Shown here: positions 54,118-64,000 of the stretch, piece by piece
Numbering within the stretch: position 1 is the stretch's first letter
Layout: each line of letters starts with the position of its first letter
NCBI RefSeq assembly: GCF_900099905.1
Contig: NZ_FNEE01000003.1
Location: 124,001 to 188,000, forward strand
DNA from: Mesorhizobium muleiense
Lineage (GTDB): Bacteria > Pseudomonadota > Alphaproteobacteria > Rhizobiales > Rhizobiaceae
DNA length: 64,000 bases
Direction of reading: 5' to 3'
Made by a program: the position numbers and the translations under genes
Notes under the pieces: generated by a model
Databases searched by the model: none
What the model was told of the DNA's origin: nothing
Seen by the model: only the letters and a program-made list of their open reading frames with translations

Positions 54118-55887
54118 CTACCCATAGACCGGCGTCGCCATCCCTTCCATCCGCGCCTTGATCTGCAGCGCCACATATTTCGAGTAAAAGCGCGACAGCG
54201 CCAGATTGCCGCCGTGGAACCACAGCGCTTCATGCGCCGTCGGCTTCCACATGTTGCGCAATTCGCCTTGCCATGGTCCCGGGTCGCCTTTCACGCCCGA
54301 GCCAATCCCCCAGCACGGCCCGACCTCGTCGGCGACGTCGCGCGAGACGATCGCCGCCACGGTCTCGTTCATCGACTGGTAGCCGGTGCAGGAGATGATC
54401 GCATCGGCCGCCAATTCGCTGCCGTCGTCGAACAAGATTCCGGTCGGCGTCAGCGACTTGATCTCGACAGCGCTGCGGATGCCGATCGCGCCGTCGATGA
54501 TCAGATCGGAAGCGCCGACGTCGATATAGTAGCCCGAGCCGGTGCGGTAGGCCTTCATCAGCAGCCCGGTCTCGTCGTCGCCGAAATCGATGGCGAAGCC
54601 GGCACCGCGCAAGCGGTCGTAGAAGGCCGCGTCGCGCGCCTTGATGATGTCGTACAGCGCCCGCTGCGTTTGCGGCAGCAGCGCGAACGGCGTCGAGGCG
54701 ACGATCATGTCGGCCTTTTCGGTGGTGATGCCGCGGGCCAGCGCCTTTTCCGAAAAGATCTCGAAGCCGACCTCCATCAGCGTGTCTGACTTGACCACCG
54801 TCGTCGGCGAGCGCTGGATCATGGTCACCGCAGCGCCGCTCTCCCAGAGGTCGACGGCGACATCGTGCCCCGAGCTTGCCGCGCCGATGACCGCGACGCG
54901 CCTGCCGCGGAATGTCTCGCCGCTAAAATACTGGCTGGAATGCAGGATCTCGCCCTGGAACGCAGCGGCGCCCGGCAGGTCGATCTGCCGCGGCGGGCCA
55001 TAGGCGCCGGTTGCGAAGACGATGTGCTTTGGCATCAGCGTGATGCGCTCGCCGGCGCGCTCGACCTCGACCGTCCAGATTTTTTTGGCTTCGTCGTAGG
55101 ACGCGCTGATGCATTCTGTGGAGGTCCAGTAATTGAGCTCCATGACGCGCGTGTACATTTCCAGCCAGTCGCCCATCTTGTCCTTGGGCGTGAACACCGG
55201 CCAGTTTTCCGGAAACGGGATGTAGGGCAGATGGTCGTACCAGACCGGATCGTGCAGCACGAGCGAGCGATAGCGGTTGCGCCAGGAATCGCCGGCCTGC
55301 GCATTCTTCTCGATGACGATGGCCGGCACGCCGAGTTGCCGCAGCCGTGCGCCCAGCATGATGCCGCCCTGGCCGCCGCCGATGACCAGGCAATAGGGCT
55401 GCTCAATGGCACCGAGATCACGCGTCTCGCGCGCCCTCGCCTCGGCCCAGGTCTCGCGGTCCGGGTCGGCCTTGTGGCGGACACCCAGCGGCCGCGCCGG
55501 TCCCTTGCGCTCCTCAAAACCCGTGAGGTCGCTCATCGCCGTGAACAGCGTCCGGCATCTGCCGTCTGCCAAGCGCATGATGCCCTGGCCCCAGGCCGAC
55601 GACGTCTCGAAGCTGAACCAGGCCTCTATCATGCCTTCGTGCGAGCTTGCCTCGCCACTGAGCTGCCAGGCGATCGGCTTGGTCGCCGCCAGAGTGGCAT
55701 CCAGCATGTCGCGGATCGCCGCGCGGCCTTCCATCGTCTTGATGTTCCAGGTGAAGGTCAGCAGATCGCGCCAGTAGCAGTCCTCGACGAACAGATTGGT
55801 CGCGGCCGCGGCGTCGCCCGCCTCGAGGGCGCGGGAGAGAGAGGAAAGCCAGCTGGCCGCCTGTTTTGAGGGTGCCATGTCGAGCAT
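54118..55887 (-). CDS. Flavin-containing monooxygenase with N-terminal SnoaL/NTF2-like domain
   Basis: A 589-aa protein. Residues about 1-150 look like an NTF2/SnoaL-type domain (LFVEDCYWRDLLTFTWNIKT and EGRAAIRDMLDATLA). The rest is a flavin monooxygenase: FAD site VIGGGQGGIMLGARLRQLG, the FxGxxxHxxxY motif FQGEILHSSQYF, and NADPH site VAVIGAASSGHDVAVDLWE. Members oxygenate amines, sulfides or ketones. ATG 55887 follows AAGGACAACAC. It lies behind the RpiR-type regulator, separated by a palindromic element. Confidence 0.87.
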   Translation of the reverse strand: MLDMAPSKQAASWLSSLSRALEAGDAAAATNLFVEDCYWRDLLTFTWNIKTMEGRAAIRDMLDATLAATKPIAWQLSGEASSHEGMIEAWFSFETSSAWGQGIMRLADGRCRTLFTAMSDLTGFEERKGPARPLGVRHKADPDRETWAEARARETRDLGAIEQPYCLVIGGGQGGIMLGARLRQLGVPAIVIEKNAQAGDSWRNRYRSLVLHDPVWYDHLPYIPFPENWPVFTPKDKMGDWLEMYTRVMELNYWTSTECISASYDEAKKIWTVEVERAGERITLMPKHIVFATGAYGPPRQIDLPGAAAFQGEILHSSQYFSGETFRGRRVAVIGAASSGHDVAVDLWESGAAVTMIQRSPTTVVKSDTLMEVGFEIFSEKALARGITTEKADMIVASTPFALLPQTQRALYDIIKARDAAFYDRLRGAGFAIDFGDDETGLLMKAYRTGSGYYIDVGASDLIIDGAIGIRSAVEIKSLTPTGILFDDGSELAADAIISCTGYQSMNETVAAIVSRDVADEVGPCWGIGSGVKGDPGPWQGELRNMWKPTAHEALWFHGGNLALSRFYSKYVALQIKARMEGMATPVYG

Positions 55888-55915
55888 GTGTTGTCCTTCT
55901 TCCTTTTCAAGTCGG

Positions 55916-56050
55916 CGCTGCCCCCTCACCCAGCCTCCGCTTCGCTCGGCTGGCCTCTCCCCGAGGGGAGAGGAGGCTGTCGACGCCGGCGCCAACCCTC
56001 TTCTCCCCGACGGGGAGAAGGTGGCCGCGAAGCGGCCGGATGAGGGGGGC
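55916..56050. repeat. Palindromic element, family D, copy 3
   Basis: GCGCTGCCCCCTCACCCAGC pairs with CGGCCGGATGAGGGGGGC; the inner part holds CTCTCCCCGAGGGGAGAGG and CTTCTCCCCGACGGGGAGAAG. It lies between the RpiR-type regulator and the monooxygenase gene. Confidence 0.9.
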
Positions 56051-56051
56051 T

Positions 56052-56996
56052 TCAATCTCCCAGCGGCTCCATCTCCTTGCCCGTCCTGTGGATCTGGGCG
56101 TTGTATTTGATGCGGCGGACGGTTTCGCGGGCCGAGCCGTCGAGCTTGTAGGCTGCCGCCACCGCCATCAGGTCGATCGCGGCCAAAAAGGCGAAGCGTG
56201 AGGCGGTCGGCTTCAGCGTGTCGGGATATTCGGGCACCGCCACCGTCAGCCTGACGTCGCAGGCGCGCGCAAGCTCGGTATCGGGCGCGGTCACGCCGAT
56301 CGCATTGGCGCGGTAATGCTTGGCCAGTTCGACGGCCTCGATCACTTCGCGGGTGCGTCCGGTCGCCGAAATGGCGATCACCAGGTCGCCGGGCTTCAGG
56401 GTCGAGGCGGTCATCCGCATCAGATAGGGGTCGCATTGGGCGACGACAGTGATGCCGTAGCGGAACAGCCGGTACTGGGTTTCCTGCGCCAGCGCCGAAG
56501 AGCTGCCGCCGAGGCCGAACACCGTGACCTGGCGCGCCTTGGCGATGAGCTCGGCGGCCTTCACCAGCTGCGCCGGATCAAGCTGCCGTTCGGCTTCCTG
56601 CAGCGCCCGGCGCGCCTCGCCGAACACGGCATTCCAGAACGGCATGCCATTGTCGCCGCTCAGCGGCGGCGGCCTGCTCAGATAGAGCGCGCCGACGACC
56701 AGGCTCTGCGCCAGCTTCAGCTTGAAATCGCGCACCCCCTCGCAGCCGATGGCGCGGCAGAACCGGGTCACGGTGGGTTCGCTGACCTCGGCGCGCTGGG
56801 CAAGTGCAGCGTTGGAAGCGTCGACCGCGAATTTGACATCGTCGAGCACGACATCGGCGACGCGCCGCTCCGCCGGGCGCAATTCACCGTAAGAATCCTT
56901 GACCAGCGAAATGATGTCGGGGATGCGCCTGATATGATCGCGTCCATCCGGGTCGCCGTCCGAGGTCAACCGTGCATGGCCTTCAGCTTCGGTCAT
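56052..56996 (-). CDS. RpiR/MurR-family transcriptional regulator
   Basis: A 314-aa regulator. The N-terminal helix-turn-helix (YGELRPAERRVADVVLDD and NAALAQRAEVSEPTVTRFCR) is followed by a SIS sugar-isomerase-like domain (VFGLGGSSSALAQETQYRLF and VIAISATGRTREVIEAVE). The family senses phosphosugars or related ligands. It lies between the ABC-transporter operon and the monooxygenase gene, all on the minus strand. Confidence 0.88.
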   Translation of the reverse strand: MTEAEGHARLTSDGDPDGRDHIRRIPDIISLVKDSYGELRPAERRVADVVLDDVKFAVDASNAALAQRAEVSEPTVTRFCRAIGCEGVRDFKLKLAQSLVVGALYLSRPPPLSGDNGMPFWNAVFGEARRALQEAERQLDPAQLVKAAELIAKARQVTVFGLGGSSSALAQETQYRLFRYGITVVAQCDPYLMRMTASTLKPGDLVIAISATGRTREVIEAVELAKHYRANAIGVTAPDTELARACDVRLTVAVPEYPDTLKPTASRFAFLAAIDLMAVAAAYKLDGSARETVRRIKYNAQIHRTGKEMEPLGD

Positions 56997-57075
56997 GACT
57001 CATCCCCGCCGTTTGTGGAGCTCGATCTCTATCATGTTTGCGCGGTCGGTTTGCGAAGTATGTAGGACAGCAACA

Positions 57076-57099
57076 AGCTTTTCAAGAAATAGAAAAGCT
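57076..57099. promoter_or_regulatory. Candidate operator upstream of the RpiR-type gene
   Basis: AGCTTTTC (57076-57083) pairs perfectly with GAAAAGCT (57092-57099) across 8 nt, 80-100 nt before the RpiR start. It may be an autoregulatory site. Confidence 0.4.
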
Positions 57100-57199
57100 A
57101 ATTCAAACAACACTGTAGTCGCGATGCAAACGATCCCGATGACTAGAGCCGTGGTCGCCGTTCGACCGCAAGTTGGAGAGTTACGGGACGCGCGCCTCC

Positions 57200-57232
57200 C
57201 CTTCTCCCACAACAAGGGGAGAAGGAAAGCGT
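57200..57232. repeat. Remnant of a family C element
   Basis: CCCCTTCTCCCACAACAAGG and GGAGAAGGAAAGC match one end of family C. The partner end is absent. Confidence 0.65.
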
Positions 57233-57245
57233 AGCGATGCCCCCC

Positions 57246-59279
57246 TCAGCCCGTGCGTCGATGCTGATCCGATCCGCTATCCAGCCACGCAATGTCGTCG
57301 GGCGAAAGCGCGATGTCGAGGGCCTGCAGGCTGTCCTCCAGTTCGTCGAGCGTGCGTGGTCCGATCAGCGGGACGGACGGGAACGGCTGGGCCAGGACGT
57401 AGGCGAGCGCGACATGGATCGGGCTCTTGCCCAGCCGGTTGGCGAGCTCGATCGCCCGGTCGCGGCGGCCGAAATTCTTCTCGGAGTACCAGACACGGAC
57501 CAGCTCTTCATTGTCACGCTGGTCACGCCCGGCGCGGCCGGTGAAGAAACCCCGGCCCTGGCTCGACCAGGCGAAATTGGGCATCTGCCGGGCGGTCAGC
57601 CAGGCTTTCCAGTCATCGCTCGACGAGGTGACGCAACCCGGCCAGATCGGCACCAGCATCTCGGCCAGCGAAAAATTGTTCGAAAGCGCGCCAGGCTTCT
57701 GCTTGCCGGTCCGCTCGGCATAGGCAATCGCCTCGTCCATGCGTTCCCTCGTCCAGTTCGAGCCGCCGAACGGACCGCGGATGCGGCCAGCCCTGACCTC
57801 TCGGTCCATCGCATCGACGAATTCGTCGACCGGCACGTCGGGATCGTCGCGGTGCATGAAATAGACGTCGACATGATCGGTCTGCAGCCGGTCGAGCGAC
57901 TGGGTGAGCTGCTTGCCGATCACATCGGGATAGCAGAGCGGGGTGTGGGCGCCCTTGCCGATGACCACCGCTTGCTCACGCACGCCGCGGTTCTTCAACC
58001 ATTGGCCGAGCAGCGTTTCGGTGTAGCCGCTGCCATAGATGAAGGCGGTGTCGAAGACGTTGCCGCCGGCTTCGAAATAGGCATCGAGCAGGATCATGCC
58101 GGAGGAGAAGGTGCGAAAATCCTCGAAGCCGAGCGCCAGGCACGAGGCCGGCCGCGGCAGGCCCGGAATTTCACGCTTCGGGATGGTGGTGCCACCGGAG
58201 CGCAGCCGCCGGCCGGAAATGGTGTCGACGCGTTTTTCGGGTTTTTCGATCTCGTATTCGAGCCCGATGGCGGCACGCCATTTGTCGAGCACACGCAGAT
58301 TGCCGAGACTGTCGGCCCAGCCCATGCCCGGCCAGGCAAACTCCTGCTTTCCGGCCAGGATCGCCTCGCCGGCGGCGTCGACCTCGAAAGCGTAGAGCCA
58401 GCGGTCTTCCCTGACCTCGACCACCTCCTCACCGCCTGAACGGATGATGCGGATCTCGCCGGTGCCGCCTTCCCTGCCGCTCGCATACCAGAAATCCGCG
58501 ACATCGATGCGGCCTTTGGTACCAAGGACGCGCAGGACATTGTCCTGGGCGAGCGAGATCCCGCAGGAGACTTCGGCGACGATGCCGTTGGGAAAATGCA
58601 GCAGCGCCGAAGCCCATTCGTCGACGCCGGACTGGCCGAGATGCGCAGCACCGGCGACCTTGTCCGGCTCGGCGAAAGGCTTTCCCGATGCGGCCCCGGC
58701 AATCAGCCGCGCCATCGAAACGGGGTAGCCGCCGACGTCGAGAATGCCGCCGCCGGCGAGATCGTTGGCATAAAGCCGGTGCTCCGGCATGAAGCCAGGC
58801 ATGGCGAAGCCGAAGCTCGATTTCACCATGCGCACCTCGCCGATCGCGCCGGACCTGACCAGGTCGACCAGCTTTGCCGTCTGCGGATGCAGCCGGTACA
58901 TGAAGGCCTCGCCGAGAAAGGTGCCGGCTCTGCGCGCTGCATGGATCATCGCGTCCGCTTCGAAAGCGGTGAGCCCCATCGGCTTTTCGCAAAGCACATG
59001 TTTTCCGGCCTCGGCCGCCCTGATCGCCCATTCGGCGTGGCTGGGGTGCGGCGTCGAAATGTAGACTGCGTCGACGTCCGGATCGGTGAGCAGAGCCTCG
59101 TAGCCGTCGAGGATGCGGGCACCGGGGAAGTTTTCAGCGAGGCCTGATTTGCCGGGATTGCGCGCACCAATGGCGACCAATGTGCCGGTGCGCGAATGGG
59201 CGACGCCGCCGGCAAAGGCCTTGGCGATGGTGCCGGGCCCGAGAATGCCCCAGCGGATTTTTTGTGGTTCGGACGTCAT
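57246..59279 (-). CDS. Fusion of Gfo/Idh/MocA oxidoreductase and aldo/keto reductase
   Basis: A 677-aa two-domain protein. Residues about 7-330 are a Gfo/Idh/MocA dehydrogenase (WGILGPGTIAKAFAGGV; CEKPMGLTAFEADAMI; GGGILDVGGYPVSMARL). Residues about 345-670 are an aldo/keto reductase with the tetrad Asp in VFDTAFIYG, Tyr in YGSGYTETLL, Lys in VVIGKGAHT and His in YFMHRDDPDV. One polypeptide with no stop between the domains; ATG 59279 follows AAGGAGATCC. It ends the sugar ABC operon and probably processes the imported sugar by sequential redox steps. Substrate unknown. Confidence 0.88.
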   Translation of the reverse strand: MTSEPQKIRWGILGPGTIAKAFAGGVAHSRTGTLVAIGARNPGKSGLAENFPGARILDGYEALLTDPDVDAVYISTPHPSHAEWAIRAAEAGKHVLCEKPMGLTAFEADAMIHAARRAGTFLGEAFMYRLHPQTAKLVDLVRSGAIGEVRMVKSSFGFAMPGFMPEHRLYANDLAGGGILDVGGYPVSMARLIAGAASGKPFAEPDKVAGAAHLGQSGVDEWASALLHFPNGIVAEVSCGISLAQDNVLRVLGTKGRIDVADFWYASGREGGTGEIRIIRSGGEEVVEVREDRWLYAFEVDAAGEAILAGKQEFAWPGMGWADSLGNLRVLDKWRAAIGLEYEIEKPEKRVDTISGRRLRSGGTTIPKREIPGLPRPASCLALGFEDFRTFSSGMILLDAYFEAGGNVFDTAFIYGSGYTETLLGQWLKNRGVREQAVVIGKGAHTPLCYPDVIGKQLTQSLDRLQTDHVDVYFMHRDDPDVPVDEFVDAMDREVRAGRIRGPFGGSNWTRERMDEAIAYAERTGKQKPGALSNNFSLAEMLVPIWPGCVTSSSDDWKAWLTARQMPNFAWSSQGRGFFTGRAGRDQRDNEELVRVWYSEKNFGRRDRAIELANRLGKSPIHVALAYVLAQPFPSVPLIGPRTLDELEDSLQALDIALSPDDIAWLDSGSDQHRRTG

Positions 59280-59402
59280 TCCTGGATCTCCTTGGGGTCG
59301 CCTCGGCGTCGCGAGTTGGTGAAAGAAAAATTGCGTGTCTTGGTGTGCATGGCGTTGTCCCAAACCGCTGCGCAGTTCACGCCCGAGGGCATGCTTTTGG
59401 CA

Positions 59403-60512
<1,110 letters not shown>

Positions 60513-60519
60513 GCTGATC

Positions 60520-61386
60520 CTATTTGATGGCGCCGGCGGCAATGCCGGCGACGAAATGGCGCTGCAAGAGCACGAACACGACGAGCATCGGCACGGTGAG
60601 CATCACGGCGCCCGCCATGATGCCGCCCCACGACACTTTGGTGAGGCCGATCAGCGTGCCGAGCGCCACCGGCGCCGTCATCGCGCCGGGCTTGGAATTG
60701 ATCAGCAGCGGCCAGAGATAATTGTTCCAGGAGGCAAGGAACAGGATGATGGCGAGCGCCGCCAGCATCGGCCGCGCCAGCGGCAGCGCTACGAACAGGA
60801 AGATCCGCCATTCCTTGACCCCCTCGACGCGTGCGGCGTCGAACAGATCGCCCGGCATCATCGAGAAGCTCTGCCGCATGAACAGCACGCCGAGCGAATT
60901 GAACAGCGGCGGCACGATCAGCGCCACCCAGGTGTTGGCGAGCTTGAAGTCGCGCGCCACCATGATGAATTGCGGGATCAGCACGACAGCATAGGGCAGC
61001 GTGATGGTGCCGAGGATGATGGCGACGACGACGCCCTTGCCGAAGAACTGGTAGCGCGCCAGCGCCCAGCCGGCCATCGAGGTGAGCAGCACCGACAGGA
61101 ACGTATAGGTCACCGCCACCGAGACCGAGATGCCGATGGCGCCGATGAAATTGGTGTCGCGCTGCAGATTGTTGACATTGTCGAGGAAGCTGCCGTGCGG
61201 CAAGAGCTCGATGCTGGGGCTGAAAATGCCCCTGTCGGGCATGGTCGAGAAGATCACCATCATCCACAGCGGAAACAGCCAGATCAGCGCCAGCGGCGTC
61301 AGGAAGAGATGCAGCGCGATGCTGCGTCCCAATCTGGAGGAGGAGCGGCTGGAGGAGGAACGGCTCGAAGCGGAACGTGAGCTCAT
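60520..61386 (-). CDS. Carbohydrate ABC transporter permease (MalG type)
   Basis: A 288-aa inner-membrane protein with about six helices and the EAA-loop [18 protein letters not shown] for contact with the ATPase. The first 18 residues are an unusual Ser/Arg repeat ([17 protein letters not shown]) encoded by a GGAGGAGGA-like repeat on the plus strand. Its ATG overlaps the upstream permease stop (TCAT, 61383-61386). Confidence 0.9.
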   Translation of the reverse strand: MSSRSASSRSSSSRSSSRLGRSIALHLFLTPLALIWLFPLWMMVIFSTMPDRGIFSPSIELLPHGSFLDNVNNLQRDTNFIGAIGISVSVAVTYTFLSVLLTSMAGWALARYQFFGKGVVVAIILGTITLPYAVVLIPQFIMVARDFKLANTWVALIVPPLFNSLGVLFMRQSFSMMPGDLFDAARVEGVKEWRIFLFVALPLARPMLAALAIILFLASWNNYLWPLLINSKPGAMTAPVALGTLIGLTKVSWGGIMAGAVMLTVPMLVVFVLLQRHFVAGIAAGAIK

Positions 61387-62243
61387 TTCGGCTCCCTCGT
61401 CAGCCACAGTTGCACCAGCGAGATGGCGATCGCCAGCCCGGCCATGGTGTAGGCGATGGCCGAGGCGTAGCCGAAATTGAGCGACCTGAAACCCTGGCGG
61501 TAAAGCAGCAGCCCGAGCGTTTCGGTGCCGCCGCCTGGCCCGCCGCGCTCGGTGATCAGGAAGGGTTCGGTGAACAGCTGCATGGTGCCGATGATCGACA
61601 GCACGGCGCAGAACACGATGATCGGCTTGAGCAGCGGCAGGGTGATGTAGAAGAACTGCTTGAGCTTGCTGACGCGGTCCAGCGTCGCCGCCTCATAGAC
61701 ATCCTGGGGGATGGACTGCAAGCCGGCGAGCAGGATGATGGCGTTGTAGCCGGCCCAGCGCCAGGTCACCGCGATCATGATCACCGCCATCGCCGGGGTG
61801 ACATTGGAAAACCAGTCGATACGCGGCAGGCCGACGCTGTTCAGCAGCTTGTTGATGATGCCGTAGTCGAGATTGAACATCAGCCGGAACACCGCCGAAT
61901 AGGCGACTTCGCCGACCACGACAGGGGCGAAAAAGGCGAAGCGGAACAGGCCACGGGCCTTGAGCAGCGGCGAATTGAGCAGCACCGCCATGACGATCGC
62001 CAAAGTGATCATCACCGGCACCTGGATGACGAGGATGAGCAGCGTGTTCTTCAAGGCGTTGAAAAAGGCCGGGTCGCCGATCAGCCGGCCCCAGTTGAAG
62101 GTCGGCGCGAACCGCCACGGCACGGTGCGCGTCGCCTGGAAGGAGATCAGGAACGAGTTGATGATCGGCCACAGCCAGAAGATCGAGAAGATCAGCAGAT
62201 AGGGCGCAAGGAAGCGGTACGCCGTGGCGTTCTGATAGCGCAT
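61383..62243 (-). CDS. Carbohydrate ABC transporter permease (MalF type)
   Basis: A 286-aa inner-membrane protein with about six helices and the EAA-loop VYEAATLDRVSKLKQFFYI. The ATG at 62243 follows AGGAAGGAGAAGG, a strong ribosome binding site; an upstream extension would run into the palindromic element. It pairs with the MalG-type permease. Confidence 0.92.
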   Translation of the reverse strand: MRYQNATAYRFLAPYLLIFSIFWLWPIINSFLISFQATRTVPWRFAPTFNWGRLIGDPAFFNALKNTLLILVIQVPVMITLAIVMAVLLNSPLLKARGLFRFAFFAPVVVGEVAYSAVFRLMFNLDYGIINKLLNSVGLPRIDWFSNVTPAMAVIMIAVTWRWAGYNAIILLAGLQSIPQDVYEAATLDRVSKLKQFFYITLPLLKPIIVFCAVLSIIGTMQLFTEPFLITERGGPGGGTETLGLLLYRQGFRSLNFGYASAIAYTMAGLAIAISLVQLWLTREPK

Positions 62244-62340
62244 TCCTTCTCCTTCCTGTCTCGCGCTGGAACGCGGGGTTAATGATGCGGCTGCAAACGG
62301 CGGTTCATGAACTTCTGGTGAGGACCAATTGTCGAAATCA

Positions 62341-62519
62341 GCGCTGCCCCTCATCGCCCTGCCGGGCACTTCTCCCCGTATAGTGACGGGGAGAAGGGGC
62401 TGGCCGCAATCTGGGCGTGCAATCTGCAACGTTGGTGATTGGCGAAACCGTCGATGACAGCGCCCCTCTCCCCGTCACTATACGGGGAGAGGATGCCGGC
62501 AGGCAGGTGAGGGGCAGCG
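62341..62519. repeat. Palindromic element, family B, copy 8 (reverse orientation)
   Basis: GCGCTGCCCCTCATCGCCCT pairs with GCAGGTGAGGGGCAGCG; CTTCTCCCCGTATAGTGACG pairs with CGTCACTATACGGGGAGAGG. The core TCTGCAACGTTGGTGATTGG and CGAAACCGTCGATGACAG is the best preserved, reading opposite to copies 2, 4, 5 and 6. It lies between the binding-protein gene and the first permease. Confidence 0.92.
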
Positions 62520-62581
62520 AAACGGTCACAGGAAGGGGCCGAATTCGAACCCGCCCTCGCCCTCTTCGGCCAAACTCCATC

Positions 62582-63853
62582 TCACTCTTCGACCGGCAGG
62601 CCGGTCGCCGAGGCGATCTGGCTTGCGGCATCGTCGAGCGCCGCCTTGGCGTCGGGGTAGCCGCCGCCGAGATATTTGGTCTGCACTGCGCGGACGATGA
62701 TTTCCGCGTCGCTCTGGAACGGCGTGCCGCGGCTGGGGACGACTTTCGGCAAGGTGCCAAGAATGTCCTTCCACACCGCCTGGCCGCCCCAATAGGGCTG
62801 TCCTTCGGAGACATAGGGGTCGTCGAGCGCCGAGATCAGCGACGGCACCAGGCCAAAACCCTTCAGCATCGCTATCTGGCCCTCATTGGTCGCGAGCGCG
62901 TATTTCAGGTAGGCGTAGGCGGCTTCCTTGTTGTTCGACACCGAGGTGATGGCGAGCGAGGAACCGCCGAGATTGGCGGCGCGCGGGCCGTCGGCGGTGA
63001 GGCTCGGCATCAGGTAGACGCCCCATTTGCCGCTGCCGTCGGGCGACTCGGTGCGTATGGTGCCCTCGTACCAGCCGCCATACATCTGGCTGGCGACCTT
63101 GTCGGCGGTGTTGTTGGTGATCTTGGTGCCCCAATCGGCCGAGGTGATGATGCCGGCGTCCTTCATCTCCTTGATCTTGGTCATCGACGCCACGCAGCCC
63201 GGCTGGTTAACGGTGATCGACTGCCCGTCGGCGGCGAAATAGGCGCAGCCCTGCTCGTTGGCGATCATGCGGAAGAATTCGGAGTCGCCGTTGAAATCGG
63301 CGTTGGTCATCGTCACGCCGGGATTGGCCTCCTGGATCTTCTTGCCGGCGGCAATGAAATCGTCCCAGGTCTTGATCGAGGTCGGGTCGACGCCGGCCTT
63401 CTCATAGAGGTCGCGGCGATAGTACATCGCCACCGGGCCGGAATCCCACGGCATCGCATAGGCCTTGTCTTCCACTTCGAGCTCGGTGCGCTTGAAATCG
63501 GGGAATTTTGCCTGGTCTTCGGCGGTATAGCCGAGCGTATGGAGGTCGACGAAGCAGTCCGGGAACTGGCTCCAGTAGTTCTCGGCCTCACCGTTCTCGA
63601 TCGTCACGATGTCCGGCAGCCCCTCTCCGCCGGCGGCGCAGCCGGCGATCGACTTGTCATAGGTCGGCTGGTTGCCGAGATCCTGGACCGTGACCTTGAT
63701 GTCGGGGAACTGCTTGTTAAAACCTTCTATGGTGGCCTTCAGCGACGAAGCGGCGACGTTCCAGCTCCAGATCGTAATTTCGCCGGATTGCGCAAAGGCC
63801 GGGGCTGAGCCCAGGGCAAGCGCGAACGCGGCGCAGGTCAGTGTGATGCGCAT
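62582..63853 (-). CDS. Carbohydrate ABC transporter substrate-binding protein
   Basis: A 423-aa periplasmic protein with a signal peptide (MRITLTCAAFALALGSAPAF, cleavage AFA-QS). GEITIWSWNVAASSLKATIE, DIVTIENGEAENYWSQFPD and AMPWDSGPVAMYYRRDLYEK are typical of family-1 sugar-binding proteins. Four Cys residues may form disulfides. It heads the operon that ends in the Gfo/aldo-keto reductase fusion. Ligand unknown. Confidence 0.9.
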   Translation of the reverse strand: MRITLTCAAFALALGSAPAFAQSGEITIWSWNVAASSLKATIEGFNKQFPDIKVTVQDLGNQPTYDKSIAGCAAGGEGLPDIVTIENGEAENYWSQFPDCFVDLHTLGYTAEDQAKFPDFKRTELEVEDKAYAMPWDSGPVAMYYRRDLYEKAGVDPTSIKTWDDFIAAGKKIQEANPGVTMTNADFNGDSEFFRMIANEQGCAYFAADGQSITVNQPGCVASMTKIKEMKDAGIITSADWGTKITNNTADKVASQMYGGWYEGTIRTESPDGSGKWGVYLMPSLTADGPRAANLGGSSLAITSVSNNKEAAYAYLKYALATNEGQIAMLKGFGLVPSLISALDDPYVSEGQPYWGGQAVWKDILGTLPKVVPSRGTPFQSDAEIIVRAVQTKYLGGGYPDAKAALDDAASQIASATGLPVEE

Positions 63854-63959
63854 TGAAATCCTCCCATTTCATTTGCTCTCTCTTCGCGAGCATGGCTAGA
63901 CTAGGCGCTGGCGAAGGCTTGTCCGCGACAAAGGGAATAAAGAATGGGCGGAAAGTAAG

Positions 63960-64000
63960 ATGCCGGAAAGGCCGTTTTACCAGCCCGGCGCCAGCAGTGT
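63960..64000 (+). CDS. Possible start of a gene cut by the window end
   Basis: ATG at 63960 follows GGCGGAAAGTAAG, a plausible ribosome binding site, and the frame stays open to the window end (MPERPFYQPGASS). It would diverge from the sugar-transporter operon, where a regulator is often found. Too short to identify. Confidence 0.3.
   Translation, partial: MPERPFYQPGASS

Noticed and set aside
57237..58439. A 400-codon plus-strand frame over the aldo/keto reductase part of the fusion gene
   Set aside because: It is an antisense shadow without motif or ribosome binding site.
62417..63808. A 463-codon plus-strand frame over the sugar-binding-protein gene
   Set aside because: It is an antisense shadow; it starts inside a palindromic element.

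Overview
The window looks like the replication-origin side of a high-GC Rhizobiales chromosome, most likely Mesorhizobium or a close relative. This rests on the gene order around hemE, rho, mnmE, mnmG, rsmG and parAB, on the chaperone and cell-wall genes typical of alphaproteobacteria (secB, fxsA, a Tim44-like protein, mltA, a BTLCP protein), and on the dense GC-rich intergenic palindromes that rhizobial genomes carry. All identifications come from reading the sequence; nothing was searched in a database.

Layout. 1-3.4 kb: the end of gpmA, a tRNA-Leu(CAG), a betaine-type binding protein overlapping an L,D-transpeptidase, and two small envelope proteins. 3.8-8.7 kb: a large SARP/BTAD-TPR regulator facing a cysteine-synthase-like gene and a PLP decarboxylase. 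8.8-14.3 kb: a minus-strand group of a GlxA-type AraC regulator, an M24 protein resembling the DMSP lyase DddP, an isochorismatase-fold hydrolase and a family-5 binding protein. 14.6-19.5 kb: a reverse-transsulfuration module (Rrf2 regulator, FAD protein, cystathionine beta-synthase, cystathionine gamma-lyase/synthase) preceded by a small upstream ORF. 19.7-27.4 kb: envelope and housekeeping genes (rlpA-like, phaZ, BTLCP, XRE regulator, smr, mltA, Tim44-like, fxsA, secB). 27.5-44.7 kb: the origin-proximal core. The genes dnaQ, coaE, aroE, maf and the PPSR gene read leftward. An intergenic region with DnaA boxes and GANTC sites (probable oriC) follows. Then hemE, hemJ, rho, mnmE, mnmG, rsmG, parA and parB read rightward with several parS sites, and holA converges on parB. 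45-50.6 kb: the branched-chain 2-oxoacid dehydrogenase operon (bkdA1, bkdA2, bkdB, lpdV). 50.8-56.9 kb: a saccharopine-dehydrogenase-like gene with a divergent Lrp regulator, a COG3964-type amidohydrolase, a flavin monooxygenase and an RpiR regulator. 57.2-63.9 kb: a carbohydrate ABC transporter operon ending in a Gfo/Idh/MocA-aldo/keto reductase fusion.

The most unusual feature is a set of GC-rich palindromic elements, about 20 copies in at least five families. They sit in six of the eight convergent gene junctions but in only one of the eight divergent ones. One copy lies in frame inside bkdB and encodes about 57 residues of the E2 linker. Two further copies from other families separate bkdA2 from bkdB and bkdB from lpdV. 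Other points of interest are the DddP-like cluster, the SARP/cysK-like/decarboxylase divergon, the oriC and parS landscape, and a perfect CtrA box in front of the BTLCP gene.
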